Shown: piece by piece, positions 24,495 to 36,626 of the stretch
Numbering within the stretch: the first letter of the stretch is position 1
Layout of the letters: the number at the start of each line of letters is the position of its first letter
From: Pseudoscleropodium purum
Taxonomy: Eukaryota > Streptophyta > Bryopsida > Hypnales > Brachytheciaceae
NCBI GenBank assembly: GCA_963969395.1
Contig: OZ017805.1
Coordinates: 11,656,001 to 11,720,000, forward strand
Length of the DNA: 64,000 nucleotides
Reading direction: 5' to 3'
The notes under the pieces: model-generated
Databases searched by the model: none
Seen by the model: the letters and a program-made list of their open reading frames with translations, nothing else
What the model was told of the DNA's origin: nothing
Program-made: the position numbers and the translations under genes

Positions 24495-24497
24495 TTG

Positions 24498-25199
24498 AGA
24501 TAGTGAAATATTTGCTACATTCTTTTATAGTCAATAGAAGGATGTTTCAATGCATGTATCTTTAGATGCAATCTATTTATAAAATTTATTACTTTTTTGT
24601 AGGAGTATGCAAATAGCCAAATATGCAAAGATTCTAATGTATAAATTTTAATTTGGATATATCTTTTATTTTATTTTATTCTAGATTGCAATATATTCAA
24701 ATGATTATAAAGATTTTTATAATTAACTATTTGAAATTAGAATCTTTATTCTACATTTTTATAGGTGAAGATTTTGCATGTTCTTTAATTGTAAAGATTT
24801 TAATTCCAAAAATATTGAAATTAATCTATATTTCATCATATATATATTTGTAGATTATTATACAAAGATTAATAATTTTTAATTAAAGATTTTCTTGAAA
24901 TTAAAACTATTGTTTTGCATATTTAAATGTGAAGATTCTATTTACATTACCCACTTGATGAATTTCTTTTATTGCAATGTTTTCATCTTTGCAAAGGTTT
25001 TATTTGTGAAAATTATGATATAAAGATATTTTTTAATTACTATCTACTGTACTATACATATATTATTTTCAAAAAATATTGTATGAGGATGTCAATATTT
25101 TCATTCAAAGATTATACATATTTTAATTATCTACTTTTAATCCCATGAAAAATTGATGAAAGTAATATATTTAATGTGTAGCAAAGCAAATGTCAACTG
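24498..25199. other. Very AT-rich stretch, nothing recognised
   Basis: Frequent AAAGATTTT-like words give a low-complexity texture. I see no gene, RNA or element ends. Confidence 0.5.
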
Positions 25200-25627
25200 C
25201 TAGTTACATTTTGAAATTGCAAGCAATATTGTTGCAGATTGAAACAGTACTAGACTGTTCGAGGTTTGTTTCAGCATTGCCACATTATCAAAACAATTTT
25301 GTTTCAATTCTCGATTTTTTCCCAATGCTAATTCCTTGTCACTCCTAACACTGCTGGGGGGCGGCGACGCGGCGGCGGCAGTTGGCAATGACGGGAGCAC
25401 CAGTGCCAGTGTGGGGCAGCCGGCCACCCAGGCCCCTCGATTGATTTATCCCTGCTGAGCCGGCTTGGGGGCTGGGTGGAGATGCTCTTAGGATTTTGGA
25501 ACCCAGACCTACGTTGCATTGGATGACTCAAACTTGCATTCGACCCCCTCAGAATTGAGGGCCCCCCAAACGCACTGTAACCACCCTTTGCAGTGCCAAC
25601 TTGCCGTGTGCTCATTGAGGATGCCAT
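25200..25627 (-). pseudogene. Possible broken gene or first exon, divergent from the RKD gene
   Basis: An ATG at 25627 opens a 99-codon minus frame (begins MASSMSTRQVG) rich in Ser, Gly, Arg and Pro. It runs through a GC-rich patch (25350-25450) and stops at 25328. A second frame overlapping it (25200-25427) continues with Ala/Pro-rich and then charged residues (SVRSDKELALGKNRELK), as if one base were lost or gained near 25430. The GC content and amino-acid texture look coding, unlike the AT-rich neighbours. I do not recognise the family. Alternatives are a first exon with an unseen donor site, or a GC-rich promoter region open by chance. Confidence 0.3.
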
Positions 25628-27424
25628 TTGGTAACCTGGATGACAGTCGGATCACTGTGTACAATATTTTTGTTGCAGTTTCAAGAAGGTGAGACGTTCA
25701 GGGTCCTGGGGCGCTCCTGGTTTCATCCGGGGTCATGTCCCTAACGTTTCCCTCCCCTTCTATTTGCATCCCTTCTTTGCAATTTTGCAAAGTATGTGTC
25801 GGCACAGTCGTCTCGGGCCATCGCGTTTGCAAGGGCTTCAGGCATTTGACCTGTTACACCGGGTAAGAGTCATATCGCAAGCTTGGGTGTGCACCCTAAA
25901 GTTCCTAGGTTGAATTAAGTTGTTGGTTTTAAGTAGTTGCTACTCAGGTCTTAGACCTGATTTATTTTGAGTCGTTGTGTCCCTGTCTTCTTCAACAGCT
26001 CACCACCGAAGGCAGATGATTAGGAACATGTTTTCCGCGCCTTACGATTTCATGTTTCGGAGTTTTGTGTGATGAGTGTTTGAGAGATGTTCGTGGATAA
26101 ATCAATCGAGAGAAGCTTGTCAATTCTTGTAAGTTCTTGCCTGTGGTCTTTATTAGAAGTCACCGTAGGATCTGATTGGAGTCGTCCTCAATCCCCGTTC
26201 ACATGCGTGTGTTAACTTCGTAATGAGAAACGGACCTCTCTTGCTGGACATATTTTTGGTGACTTCGCAGGAGTAAGAACCACTGAAGTGAAATCCACAA
26301 CTTATCACAGAAGAAGTAGATAGCTTTAATCGATGAAATGAGTTTTTTTTATTTGCGTCTTTGGATGATCTGGTAATGATGCGTAAGGTCCTTAATCCTC
26401 CTCGTATCTTAACCTCAAGTTGGCGAAGCAGTGAAAATCGTCACAGCGTTTTTAATTTGTTTAATTGCCTTCTGCTCGGACCTTCTGTATTTATGTCGAT
26501 TGTATAGGGCGTAATTTGGTAGAGATCGTTAAACTTTTTGCCTGTACATATCATCCGTATTAAAGATCATTTTGGGTAATGATAACAGTATCCGCTCTTG
26601 CTCTAACATAACATATCGTTGACAACTGTCATGTCGTGACATTTGTCGGCTTTACGTTTCTCGACTTATTTTCAGTGTCCAATTACAGTTCGAGCTACAT
26701 GTTATTTTCTCGTGGATTTGTTTCGATCTTGATATTGACTGGTAAGTTACTTTTATTCACAGTTGGTGTGGTCTACATGTGAAGCATGTAATTTATACAC
26801 TACCATCACGGCATAGAAATGATTAAATTATTTATCTGATAAAAGTTGACGTGCAGAACCAGCGAGTGCATGCATACATAACAGGGTTGTTTGGTAGTAT
26901 TAGTCTGATTTACGAACAGGGACTGTTTTGCAGCTATGATTCTCTCTATCTTGTTTTCGAGGAGTGCTACCCTCGTACGCTTCACTCTCGTATTCAGCAC
27001 TGCCTTCCAGGTTTGTTTGGGCATGAGCGTGTGTGAATACCTGCATCATTTTCAACGTTTGTCAAGCCATCTTTTTTAATCACTCTGCAAATCAAGCAGT
27101 GGGATAATAGAAAGAAGTATCCATGTCGAATTAATTTGTTTGGAACTGTGAGCAAGGATGCTTGGATTATATCGTGATCAGCCCAAGCATGTGAGGGAAC
27201 CCGTGCATCCCTCTCATGTCCTTATGAATTCTATTGGGAATTCACGTGTGATGTTAGGATACCGAATGGTTGCAATGCAGATAGATTTATTGAACCTTGC
27301 TTTTGCAAAAGTATTGCAATGCCATGGGTCCTTTGGGTGTCACTGATGTATATCCATCCATGAAGATAATGTAGCTGTTGTCTTACAAGTTGTTCATTGC
27401 TGTATCCTGCTGCCTCTTTCAGTC
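25628..27424 (+). promoter_or_regulatory. Upstream region of the RKD-type gene
   Basis: Balanced composition, unlike the AT-rich flanks, and no element ends recognised. A pyrimidine-rich tract ending CTTTCAG lies two bases before the RKD start codon (acceptor at 27422). The 5' UTR is therefore probably spliced, with its first exon somewhere in this interval. Short open frames such as 27158-27346 fit 5' UTR or intron sequence. No TATA box is convincing. Confidence 0.4.
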
Positions 27425-30400
27425 ATGGATAGCTCAGGCACGCGCATTTCTGTTAACAATGCGGCCTATGGTTCCCTCTGCGCACTTGCCGTGTTTCAAC
27501 ACTTCTCCAATTTAGGTATGTTTGCTCATTCATATACTTTTCGATTTTTTGTTTCAATCCATTTCAAAGAAGTGATTCTATAACTTTGTTTTCAATACTC
27601 TTCCTAGTGTAGAGGATGAGGTAACACTCGGTAACCTGGCCTTACAGCACCTGCAAGCCCATTCTTAGTCTTCAGTGATGACCCTTGGCCACTTCTTTTA
27701 AAATTTACTGATGTTTGTGCTTTGATGCGGTGGAATGCGCAGTTTATGTCTGCTTCACTCATGAATTATATACAGTTTAGGTAGGATCTGGTATTTTATG
27801 ACTTGGGTGTCGATCACATCTGCTTTTCCTGAATGTTGCTTGTCGAGATACATGTCTGAAAGAAAGTGCATTGAATAGAGTTCTATTGTCCGTGTTCAAA
27901 GATGCACACAACAAGCGCACGAGTCAAGATCTTTTTGAATTTGTGAGCATGATCTGGTCTTGTTGAAATCACTGAGTTCATTTATTCTGTTCCAACAGAA
28001 CTTATCAAGAGTGTGCACCTTTACATGGACGGTGGCTCTGTCACCGCTGTGCAGCAAGAGTTTCTTCTGTCACCAGACGTTTATACACAAATCAGTGACC
28101 CTATACCTTCGATTTTCAGCAAGTTTGCTCACAACGGTGCTAAACAGTTTATAGACACACTGAAGCAGTTGAATGAGGCGGACTTATGGCAATGCGTGCT
28201 GGAGTATCATGTGCATAAGCCCCAGGATACGTCCATAATCCCTTTATTGAGTGTATCCAAGTATGTGTCTTGGGGTTCATTTCGTTAGTATTTTAGGCCG
28301 TGTCATGCTTTGGAAGACTGTTTTCAGCTTCATTGTAGTCTGAGACAAATAGTGCACATGTTGTGTAGTTTCCTACCTCATACTAGGGTAATGTTTTGCA
28401 CCAGTGTGCTGTCCAAATTTACTGGGCATTTGCATCGTGTGCAGAAATCCAGCTCTCTATTACATTCCAACTTTGGCGGAAGATCTAGTTGTGGTCGAGA
28501 GGGCTGTTCAAAACCCAGTGCAGGGACATCAGTCATGTATATCCCTTCTGGATGCTGATTTTCAGAATTATCAGCAGCATATTCCTTGCTGCGGTTGCCA
28601 GTCTCTTGTTGATAGCACACACCTTACTTGGAACTCTTCTAAATGGAACCTTGCTGGCTTTTCTGGACTCAATGTTGACTCATCTGGGCTGAATGACTCT
28701 CTGGGTGATGGAGTGCACAACGCGAGTAATTCACAAGCTGAAACTTTGCATGATTGGGGCTCGGACTTGGAATTGGCTAGCCCTCGAATGTTTGAGACGT
28801 GTGTCTTGGGTTCGTCGTGGAGTTCGAGCATCTCGAACTTGCCATTTACAGGTTGGCTGGACGGATTTTCTGTACTGCCTCTTGTTACTCTATTTGCTAA
28901 TGGTGAATTTCCATATTGACTAGATTATATGGGGTATCTTTCTCTTGTGAAATTACCGTGTAATTTAGAGTATTAATTCTAATGAATGTGCATTCATACA
29001 CTTCTGCAAAGTGTAGATGTACATTTGGGATGATTATGATAATATTGCTTGTAGGGTTCATGTCAGGTTCTTGCCTTACATCGAACGTGACTGGCAACAA
29101 CAAATCCGATCACTTTTCTTGGAGTCCCTCAACTCTGGTTTTGGAGTCTCAAGTGGCTGGAACGTATGCCTTTCATGAAGCTCTGCCTTTTTCTAACGAC
29201 AACTGTGGCCAGGTCAAACTAACGACCTCCAGTGACGCTTCAGAGAGTGTGGCACTCAGTCACGGTGATCTTTTTCCGAGTTCACTTGGCACAAGTCCGG
29301 CAATTTCTGATCGGGTCCGTCCCCAATCTCCTTTGGTGAAAGTTGTAGAAAATTTGACATCTTACTGCAGCGATGAAAGTGTGAATGAACCAGCTGCATC
29401 GGAGAGGCTGACTCCTACCTTTCATGCTGCCGAGTTACAGTTTGACCCACAGAATTGTAGTGCCAGTAATGACGAGGTATTGCTGCATCAGACCTGTTCG
29501 TATGAGCTGACTGAACTAGGGCACGATTTCGGGAATGTGGGGACATGCCTTTCCATTAACATGTTGGAAAAGGGAGCTGAGCTTTGCAACCAGCGGGGAG
29601 CAACCGAAAGGATGACTGACATAACCTTGCATGAACTTTCTCAGTATTTTCATATGCCCATAACTCAAGCTTCTAAAGAGCTGAAAGTTGGTCTCACTGT
29701 ACTGAAAAAGCGTTGCCGGGAGTTCGGCATTCCTAGGTGGCCACATCGCAAAATGAAGAGCCTGGACAGTCTCATTCAGAATATTCAGGTCATATCTCTG
29801 CTCTGGCCATAATTTTCTTATCTACTTTTCTGCTTCTGTATAGGGTATTGAGCAAGTGATCTCATTCTCCTCAATTATGGCCTACTGTTTTATACCACTT
29901 TGCTGAGCTCATTATTGTTGGACGTATTGATTGAGACTTTTCGACTTCACTTTTCTTATTCATGCATGATTGTTTTACTTTTCAAACAGATCTTTCGAAC
30001 TGATTTTCGTATCAGTTTACTTGAATGGAATTCATAGTTTATTCCTTCAATGTTGAATATCTGTGCCACTCTTCATGATCAAGGGGTTTTCAGTGTACTT
30101 TTATCATACAAGTGACAGTATCACTCCTTATCATCAATGGATTTCAGTGCTGCTAATTTGATGCGTTTGTGTTCGGGAGGGGTTCCTCTTTCAAGAATCA
30201 GTAACCCTCTGTAAGGACCTTTCAGTCCTTGTTCATTCCTATTACGATTCACACATTTACCCTTGTCGGTTGGTGATTGGGTTGACATGTGTGAGCTTTT
30301 GCAGGGATGGCTGAGGTAGTGTGATTTTGGGTTTGCTGTTGCTTGCTGAGTGACTTGGACCTCGTTTATTAGTTTTGATACGGGTTAACTTAACTTTTAT

Positions 30401-31086
30401 GTTTACAGACCCCCGAGTTCAATGGAGTCCAATCTGGTTATGTACTCCGTTTCTGCTCTGTGATTTTCTATTTTCCTAGACTTCTCATCTCCTATATTCT
30501 AGCCAAGAATTCAGATCTTTCACTTCTCTGGCTTCCTAGGTTTTTCCCACTACTGCAGATTTCTGCTGTCAATCGTATTAGAGCTACGCTACAGGAACTT
30601 GTACATTTACTAAAAAGTTGACCCTCGTATCTTTCCTGGGTTACTGAATTAAACAGAAAATGTAATGATAAGCCTAGATTTTGAAGTTCACTAAAGCGCA
30701 GTAAGACTGGTTTTTTTTTCCTTGCGATTCTATACTATGCTACCTGCTATTGGCTGCAGTGCTCATTATCGATGAAAGCAACAGGCATGGTTGTGATCTA
30801 TAATTTGTGTAATGTTTGTGGTGCAATTCAGGAGCTGGCCAAAGGCCCTGAAGGTGGACCGTCGGGGCCGGTAATGAGTGCTGTTAAGGAGCTCAAGCAT
30901 CAGAAGAGACGAATGGAGGAACGCCCTGGCATTGAGCTAGCTGAGCGAACCAAACGATTAAGACAAGCATGTTTCAAGGCTAGCTACAAGAAACGTCGTC
31001 AGGCTCTCACCAGTCTTCTCCAAGAGGAAATGGGAGTAGGTACTGTTTCAGTGGTTGGTGAGCTTCCTTCTGTCCAAATTCGGTGA
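27425..31086 (+). CDS. RWP-RK domain transcription factor, RKD type (five coding exons)
   Basis: Exons: 27425-27515, 27999-28260, 28445-28851, 29055-29788, 30832-31086. All introns are GT-AG and all junction phases agree, giving 1749 nt and 582 residues. The N-terminus (residues 1-90) has a hydrophobic patch and LIKSVHLY, as in other RKD proteins. The middle is Ser/Asp-rich and poorly conserved. The RWP-RK DNA-binding domain begins near residue 442 ([11 protein letters not shown]) and reaches the signature RWPHRK at 481-486 (29735-29752), then [11 protein letters not shown] at the exon 4/5 border. Exon 5 encodes a basic coiled coil and the RKD-type tail ([17 protein letters not shown]). RKD proteins are nuclear regulators of egg-cell and gametophyte identity in land plants; lacking the NLP-type PB1 domain, this is not an NLP. 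Donors of introns 3 (GTTGGC) and 4 (GTCATA) are weak but fit phase and homology. It appears intact and is the only clearly functional host gene here. Confidence 0.9.
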
Positions 31087-31500
31087 CCTTCAGCAGCTTA
31101 TTAATTCCGAGTGTGACCTATTTTGCGTGGCTTGATGTTGGCAGTACTGTTTAGGTCTGTTTGGCAGGGTTTAGACTTTCAGATTAATAATTTGTGCTTC
31201 TACACCTTTTGGCAGTCTGAAGATTGTAAGTATAGAATATGGATGAGGTTCTTGATGTGGTGAATTTCTCATCTAAATTTTGTGGTAATAGTCTAGTTTC
31301 AGTAATACAAGAGTTCTTCCTGAGAAGATCACTCCTCAGTCTCCACGTTGTAATGAGCACGGCCTAGCTGTCCTTGAAAAGTTCTCAACAATAGACTCCT
31401 GCAAGTCATGAAATATGACCTTTATTTGGCCTCTCTTTCAAATGTTATCATAGAACACATTTAAATTGACTTGACCTCTAATTTTTATTGCATTCTGAAG

Positions 31501-31637
31501 GGTGGGACCAAAACCTCAATTTAGGGAGGAGACAATTCAATGTTCTTAGAGTGCATGCTACCATGCTTGGGTGGGACTGAAATTGCAATATAGGGAGAAC
31601 ACAACTCAATGTGATTATAGTGCATTCATTCATGCCT
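31501..31637. repeat. Two-copy tandem repeat, 69 bp unit
   Basis: GGTGGGAC, then TAGGGAG, then ACTCAATG (or ATTCAATG), then TAGAGTGCAT-like words occur in the same order from 31501 and again from 31570. The copies have diverged by substitutions. Confidence 0.65.
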
Positions 31638-32565
31638 TATCACCTGAAATAAATTATAAATTGAATTTGAATTCCAATGCAATCTAGAAGAACAATTCAA
31701 AGAGGGTTCAAATGAAGGATGACATGACATGACTAGTTTTGTATCTGTTTTAATTTCTTTACTTACATTTTGGCTAGACTTTTCTGTAGGCTCTAATTTA
31801 GATTGGAAAGTAAAATATGACTTGCTAAAAATATAAATAGGACTTTTTAGCTGAAATTTTCTTTCCCATTTATCCTTTAATGCACAACAGATCAAGTTTG
31901 TCTAGTTAGGATTTTATGGATATGGGCCTAGCTTGGCTACTTCATTCCGTAATGCCTCAATCATTTTTTAAATTTTTGCACATTTTTGCCTTTATTGTTT
32001 TACATGAATTGGCTATTACGAATTTTTTTTTTTTCAAGATTCAAGTAATACATAGGATGAATGAGAAGTTGTTTGGACTACATAGTGCATCCAAGCCTTT
32101 TGTTCATCAATCTATTTTATTTAAGTAGGTTGTTAGTTGGTATAATTCAAAGGGCCATTTTTCATTCATCTAAGTTTTATTTGAGAGGTGTAATTTCAAA
32201 TGTTGTTCAAAACTTTGCATTAAGTGTGAAATTGAAGTATAAATTTGCAAAATTTGTTAATTTTTATTGAATTAGTATTGATTCTCTATGCTTAGCTTAC
32301 TTTAAATAAAAAATCAAGTGACTAATATTTTTTGTTAATTCTAAAGATGATTTGCCAAAAATTCAAAAAATTCAATAGCAATCAATTAAATCAAACACTA
32401 ACTAAAAATTCTAGATGGCACAATGAAGAAATAATTTATTGACATTTTGTAAATGTAGAGTGTGGAGAGGTCCTATTTATAATGAAAATCATTGTTTGTC
32501 ATGAATCTTCAAAAGGTATTGAACAATTCGAAGATGAATTTAACCACTCATTGTTATAATATAAA

Positions 32566-32939
32566 AATTGTTTTCTATGTAAAACTTTAGACGTCATTTA
32601 GGTATAGTAGAATAAAAAATTTCAAAAAATTTTGAACTCAAATTCTTTTGGAAATCAAGATTTATTTCATTTCCAAAAACTCGTTTATGATTTCAAGACT
32701 CCAAAAAAGAGTTATGGACAAACTTTAAAGTGGTTGTTTGAAATTATCAAAGAAAATATTCTTTTGAACCTTTCTTTGAATTATGTCCAAAATTTTTGAT
32801 TGGAGGCTTAAAATCTCTAAACAAATTTTTGGAGGTGAAATTTAGCTTGATTTCCCATCTTATTAAGGTTCAAAGTTTTTTGAAAAAAGTTATTCTACTA
32901 TGACAATATGAGGTCTAAAGTTCTACATTGGATACAATT
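32566..32939. repeat. 374 bp fold-back (long inverted repeat) element
   Basis: The left arm from 32566 (AATTGTTTTCTATGTAAAAC, then ATAGTAGAATAA, then GGAAATCAAG) reappears reverse-complemented from 32939 (AATTGTATCCAATGTAGAAC, then ATAGTAGAATAA, then GGAAATCAAG). The pairing continues, imperfectly, almost to the centre near 32755, so nearly the whole unit is two arms of about 180 bp. This is the shape of a fold-back MITE. If transcribed it would form a long imperfect hairpin. Target copies are ambiguous in the AT-rich flanks. Confidence 0.75.
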
Positions 32940-34807
32940 CCTATTTTTAAATTATCAAGGTATGAGCATTTGAGTTCCTACTAGTTCTAATTTATATATT
33001 CCACATGGCCTTAATTACCTCCTACCACCCCACTTGCTTAAAGAACTTGTCTTCTCATTTTGTAACACTCCTCAAAAGTAATATTTTAAGTTCTTGTGAA
33101 GTGGTTGCTAAAAATTATTATATTGTCTTTTTCTAATGCTAACTTTTTTAATATTAATGTTTTAAAGTGTTGGAGTTCATTTTGGACTTCAATTAAATAT
33201 TTGGCACCAAAGTGCCTAATTTATTATTTGAATATAATATGCTTAGAGACAATGGAGCATTTATATTTTGTTATGATTTATCAAGAATTTTGATTCTTTT
33301 GGTGAACTTGTGTTTTAAATATGCTCTACACTTTTAGAATTGATAACTTATTTGTCTTTGCAAAATATAGTTGATTTTCTATATAAAGATCATTGAAACA
33401 AAATTTCATCCAATAGACAATTATTATCCAATACTAGGAAGTGACAATAATTAGGGTTGCTAATATCTAACCTATAAGTGAGTGTGTAACTAAATAGGTA
33501 CTTTGAATTTTTCTAAGTGTGTAACTTGTGACTATGGATTTATTCTTTTAGAATTCATAGTTTCATTTTGAGTTTGGAATGATTAATTTATGAAAAATTC
33601 TGTTCAATTTCTACTAATACAAATATAAAAATTTATAATTAATCATTTAAAATTTTTGAAATTGCTTAAAGTATAAAATCCAACATGTACAAATGTATAA
33701 ACAATAAAACACACAAATCAAATCATAAATATAAAACCACACTAAATTATTATATAGATAGATTGATGTTCACTCCAATAAACATTTGTTTGAATGCATT
33801 GAGCTAAATGATGTCCCACTACTACCAATGTCTAGCCACTTTCCACCTTTAAATATCTAAACATGAAAAAAATCTAAAAGATTCAAAGCTTATATGACTT
33901 TGTGTGGTTTATGTTTCACAAAATCATAATCCATGAACATTCAAAACTTGCTATTCTACATATGCTAGTGACTCAAATGGCTTTTGTAGATTGATAAAGA
34001 GAATTTAGATTGTTGTAATTGTTTCCCACATTAGTAACTTGAGTTGTTCAATTCTACAATTTAATGTAGAAATTTTTAAATTTCAATAATCATATATAAT
34101 AAATTCTTAAAATAAAAAATTATTATAAAAGAAATAAAACTTACTCAATGAAGATTTCTTCACAAAATTTCAAGTAACAATTAGCATAACATCTATATTT
34201 TGCGAAGCTACTACTTGTGGAAACCTGGAAAATTAGAATGGAGTTACTTCAAATGGAATTTGAAGTAAAGGGGCCATTATTAGTATATATTTTTTTGATT
34301 TGAGCAAGATTGTCTTGAGTGTTCATTTTCGGGAAAATCACGTTCAAAAAGTGGACGTCCTAGGTCCTTGGACGTTGTGGACGTTGTCCAGTTGCTGTCA
34401 AGTGGTCAGGCAGATGGGTGGAGGGTCACTTACTTTTATTTATTAGATTTATTGGTTTAACAATTAATATTCATAAATTTTAATTTTGTTGCAAGGCTAA
34501 TAGATTACTTTCTGAGGTTACTTAGTTGCGTCATTTAAGAAATTAACTTGTTGAATACATTGAAAATTCTTGTCAAGAAAATACACAATGAAGATTTTTT
34601 GAATTTTACTTTGAAAGAAAAGTCAAAAACTAATAAACTTAATAGTTTCATTACATTTTTCAAGATAAAATGCCAAACTTTTATAAGAGAGTAATGCATA
34701 CAAAATATCATTTTTTCTTATCTTCTCAACTCATTGAATTATAAGCATTGAAACACTTTATTTCTGTACTACCCTCGATTCAAACGTCTTCTACAATTGA
34801 ATTTCTA

Positions 34808-36626
34808 AGGGCAATAATCACTATCTCCTTTGACTTCTGCCCCACTACTATAGTCTTTTGATGTCCCTCCATTATCTTCAGCGTCAAATATGTTATCTTC
34901 ATTGTTTGATGAAGGTAATTGACTTCCCCTTTCTTTTTCTTTCACTTTCCTAGATATAGAAGCTCTCATTGACTTGCCCATCTTCGTCTCCTTTGTTTGT
35001 ATCAAAGTTTTCCCTACGCATTCTTGAAGACAATCAATTGCTTTTCTTTTCTTCGAGGGAAGTACCACAATACACTGACATTTGTCAAGAAGAAATCTTC
35101 TTACATGTGCTTTCTTCCTTGGGGAGATAGCAAATAGCTCCATTACTTGTTTGCTCTTACTTTTAACAGATTCCTCAAGCATTGCTTTTCTTGTCTGTCA
35201 GCCCTCGTTGTTGCATGCCTCTATTCCATTCACAGATTGCAATTTAGTGTTCGATGGCTCCATAGAAGATTGTGGTGGGCAACCCTATGTTTTCTTCCAC
35301 TCTACATCCAATGTCTCATTGTCATCATCAGCATTGCTTGAAGAAATGTTGGAAGCTTGCATTTGAGACTGTGACCTTTTTGAATCTAATAAAGTGGTAC
35401 TCTTGGTATTGAATAGTGTGCGTGGAGTTGTTGGACGACCGCTACATGGCAGGCGTTGTGAAATTGGCATGCTTTCTTTCATGCCTTGGCTATTGTGGAG
35501 CAAATTTGGACTTTTGCATTCTATCAACTTTGAAACCACATTGTTTACCGTTAGTTGCGAGGTAGGATCTAGGGTTCTAGGTTCCCTACTACTCTTGCTC
35601 ACTAATTTACCTTCAAACTCCAAGGTTGTCTTGTCCATATTCATTTATTCTTATTCATTTAGTTCGTCATTCCTTTCTGAATGAGCCACTGTCACAAATG
35701 GAAATTTTTCATTTCCAAGTAATTCACTTTCTTAGGAAGTACCACCATTCACAATTGTAATCCCAATTTTAGTTGTTGTTCGAACATTTACATCATTCTT
35801 GTTTGCCAAAATTGATTCGCTACTTAGAGGGCGGCTTTTGTCTAAAAATCTTACCATATGAGGTACATCTTTGTCGATTCCACAATGACCCTCATCTAAA
35901 AGAAAGGCATACTCATCAAAGTTATTATTGCCCACATCATCATTGTGCATATTCAATCTGTCACCATTGCCATGGTACATGTCTTTGTTCATACCCTCTT
36001 CTTCGTCATATATAAGGTCATCATCACTTGTTTCTTGTCCATCTTGTTACTACTCTTTGTCTTCACTTTGCTCGTCATTTCTATTAGCGACAACATATTC
36101 TTCCTCTTCATCATCATCATTGCTCTCGTCATCCTCGATAGGCCCCTCAAATTCCTCCGACTCTACATTCTCACGGTACCACTTCTTCTCATCTTTCTCC
36201 TTTGATGCGGCCAAGACTCTCAAATTCATATACACATACACCAAATCCATCTCTCTCTTTGTTTTTAACTTGTTTCGAGATTAATTGTGAACAAAAGAAT
36301 AGCTATTCCAATTTTGTTTATAGAAGATGAAGATACCGTTTGGCCCAATATTCTCCTTGCAATTGGAGCAATGAACTTCTTGCACATGCCTTCAAAATCC
36401 CGCCAACTATGCGCCCATAATTTTGAGTCACTTGGATCCAATATGTTATGGAAAGGAGGCTCCCTATATCAAAAAGTTATGAATTCTTTCACGAATTCTA
36501 TGTATTCTTCAAGTCCACATATTCGCATGAGAACACACTTGCATGCTTTGGTTGCATGACTATCATTGGCTAAATTTTTATTATGAAGAAGGTAGTGTTT
36601 TAAAAGAACTCTAGCATATTGGAGAT
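34808..36626 (-). pseudogene. hAT transposase remnant, C-terminal part
   Basis: Minus-strand frames continue the transposase of 44522-46047 across the insertion at 36627. Near 36290-36430 lies the hAT dimerisation segment (RRILGQTVSSSS), then DLVYVYMNLRV near 36220, the usual C-terminal end of hAT transposases. Unusually, the frame goes on for about 1.4 kb after that, with a few stops. It forms a long acidic and Ser-rich tail (DDDEEEEYVV near 36090; basic KKRKAIDCLQ near 35035) that ends at 34808. The tail may be a fused host-gene piece or a lineage-specific extension. Stops and shifts show the gene is dead. Confidence 0.75.

Larger units (their letters stand above)
31087..34807. other. 3' flank of the RKD gene and intergenic DNA
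   Basis: The first 200 bp are probably 3' UTR. From about 31.5 kb the sequence turns strongly AT-rich. Apart from a two-copy repeat at 31501-31637 and a fold-back at 32566-32939 I recognise no gene or element. A short GGACGTTGT direct repeat occurs near 34368. Confidence 0.5.

Noticed and set aside
27158..27346. 62-codon open frame just before the RKD gene
   Set aside because: Lies in the presumed 5' UTR intron or leader; no homology signal.
34330..34400. GGACGTTGT direct repeats as a hAT transposon terminus
   Set aside because: No matching inverted end was found beyond 46047 and no 8 bp target copy is visible.
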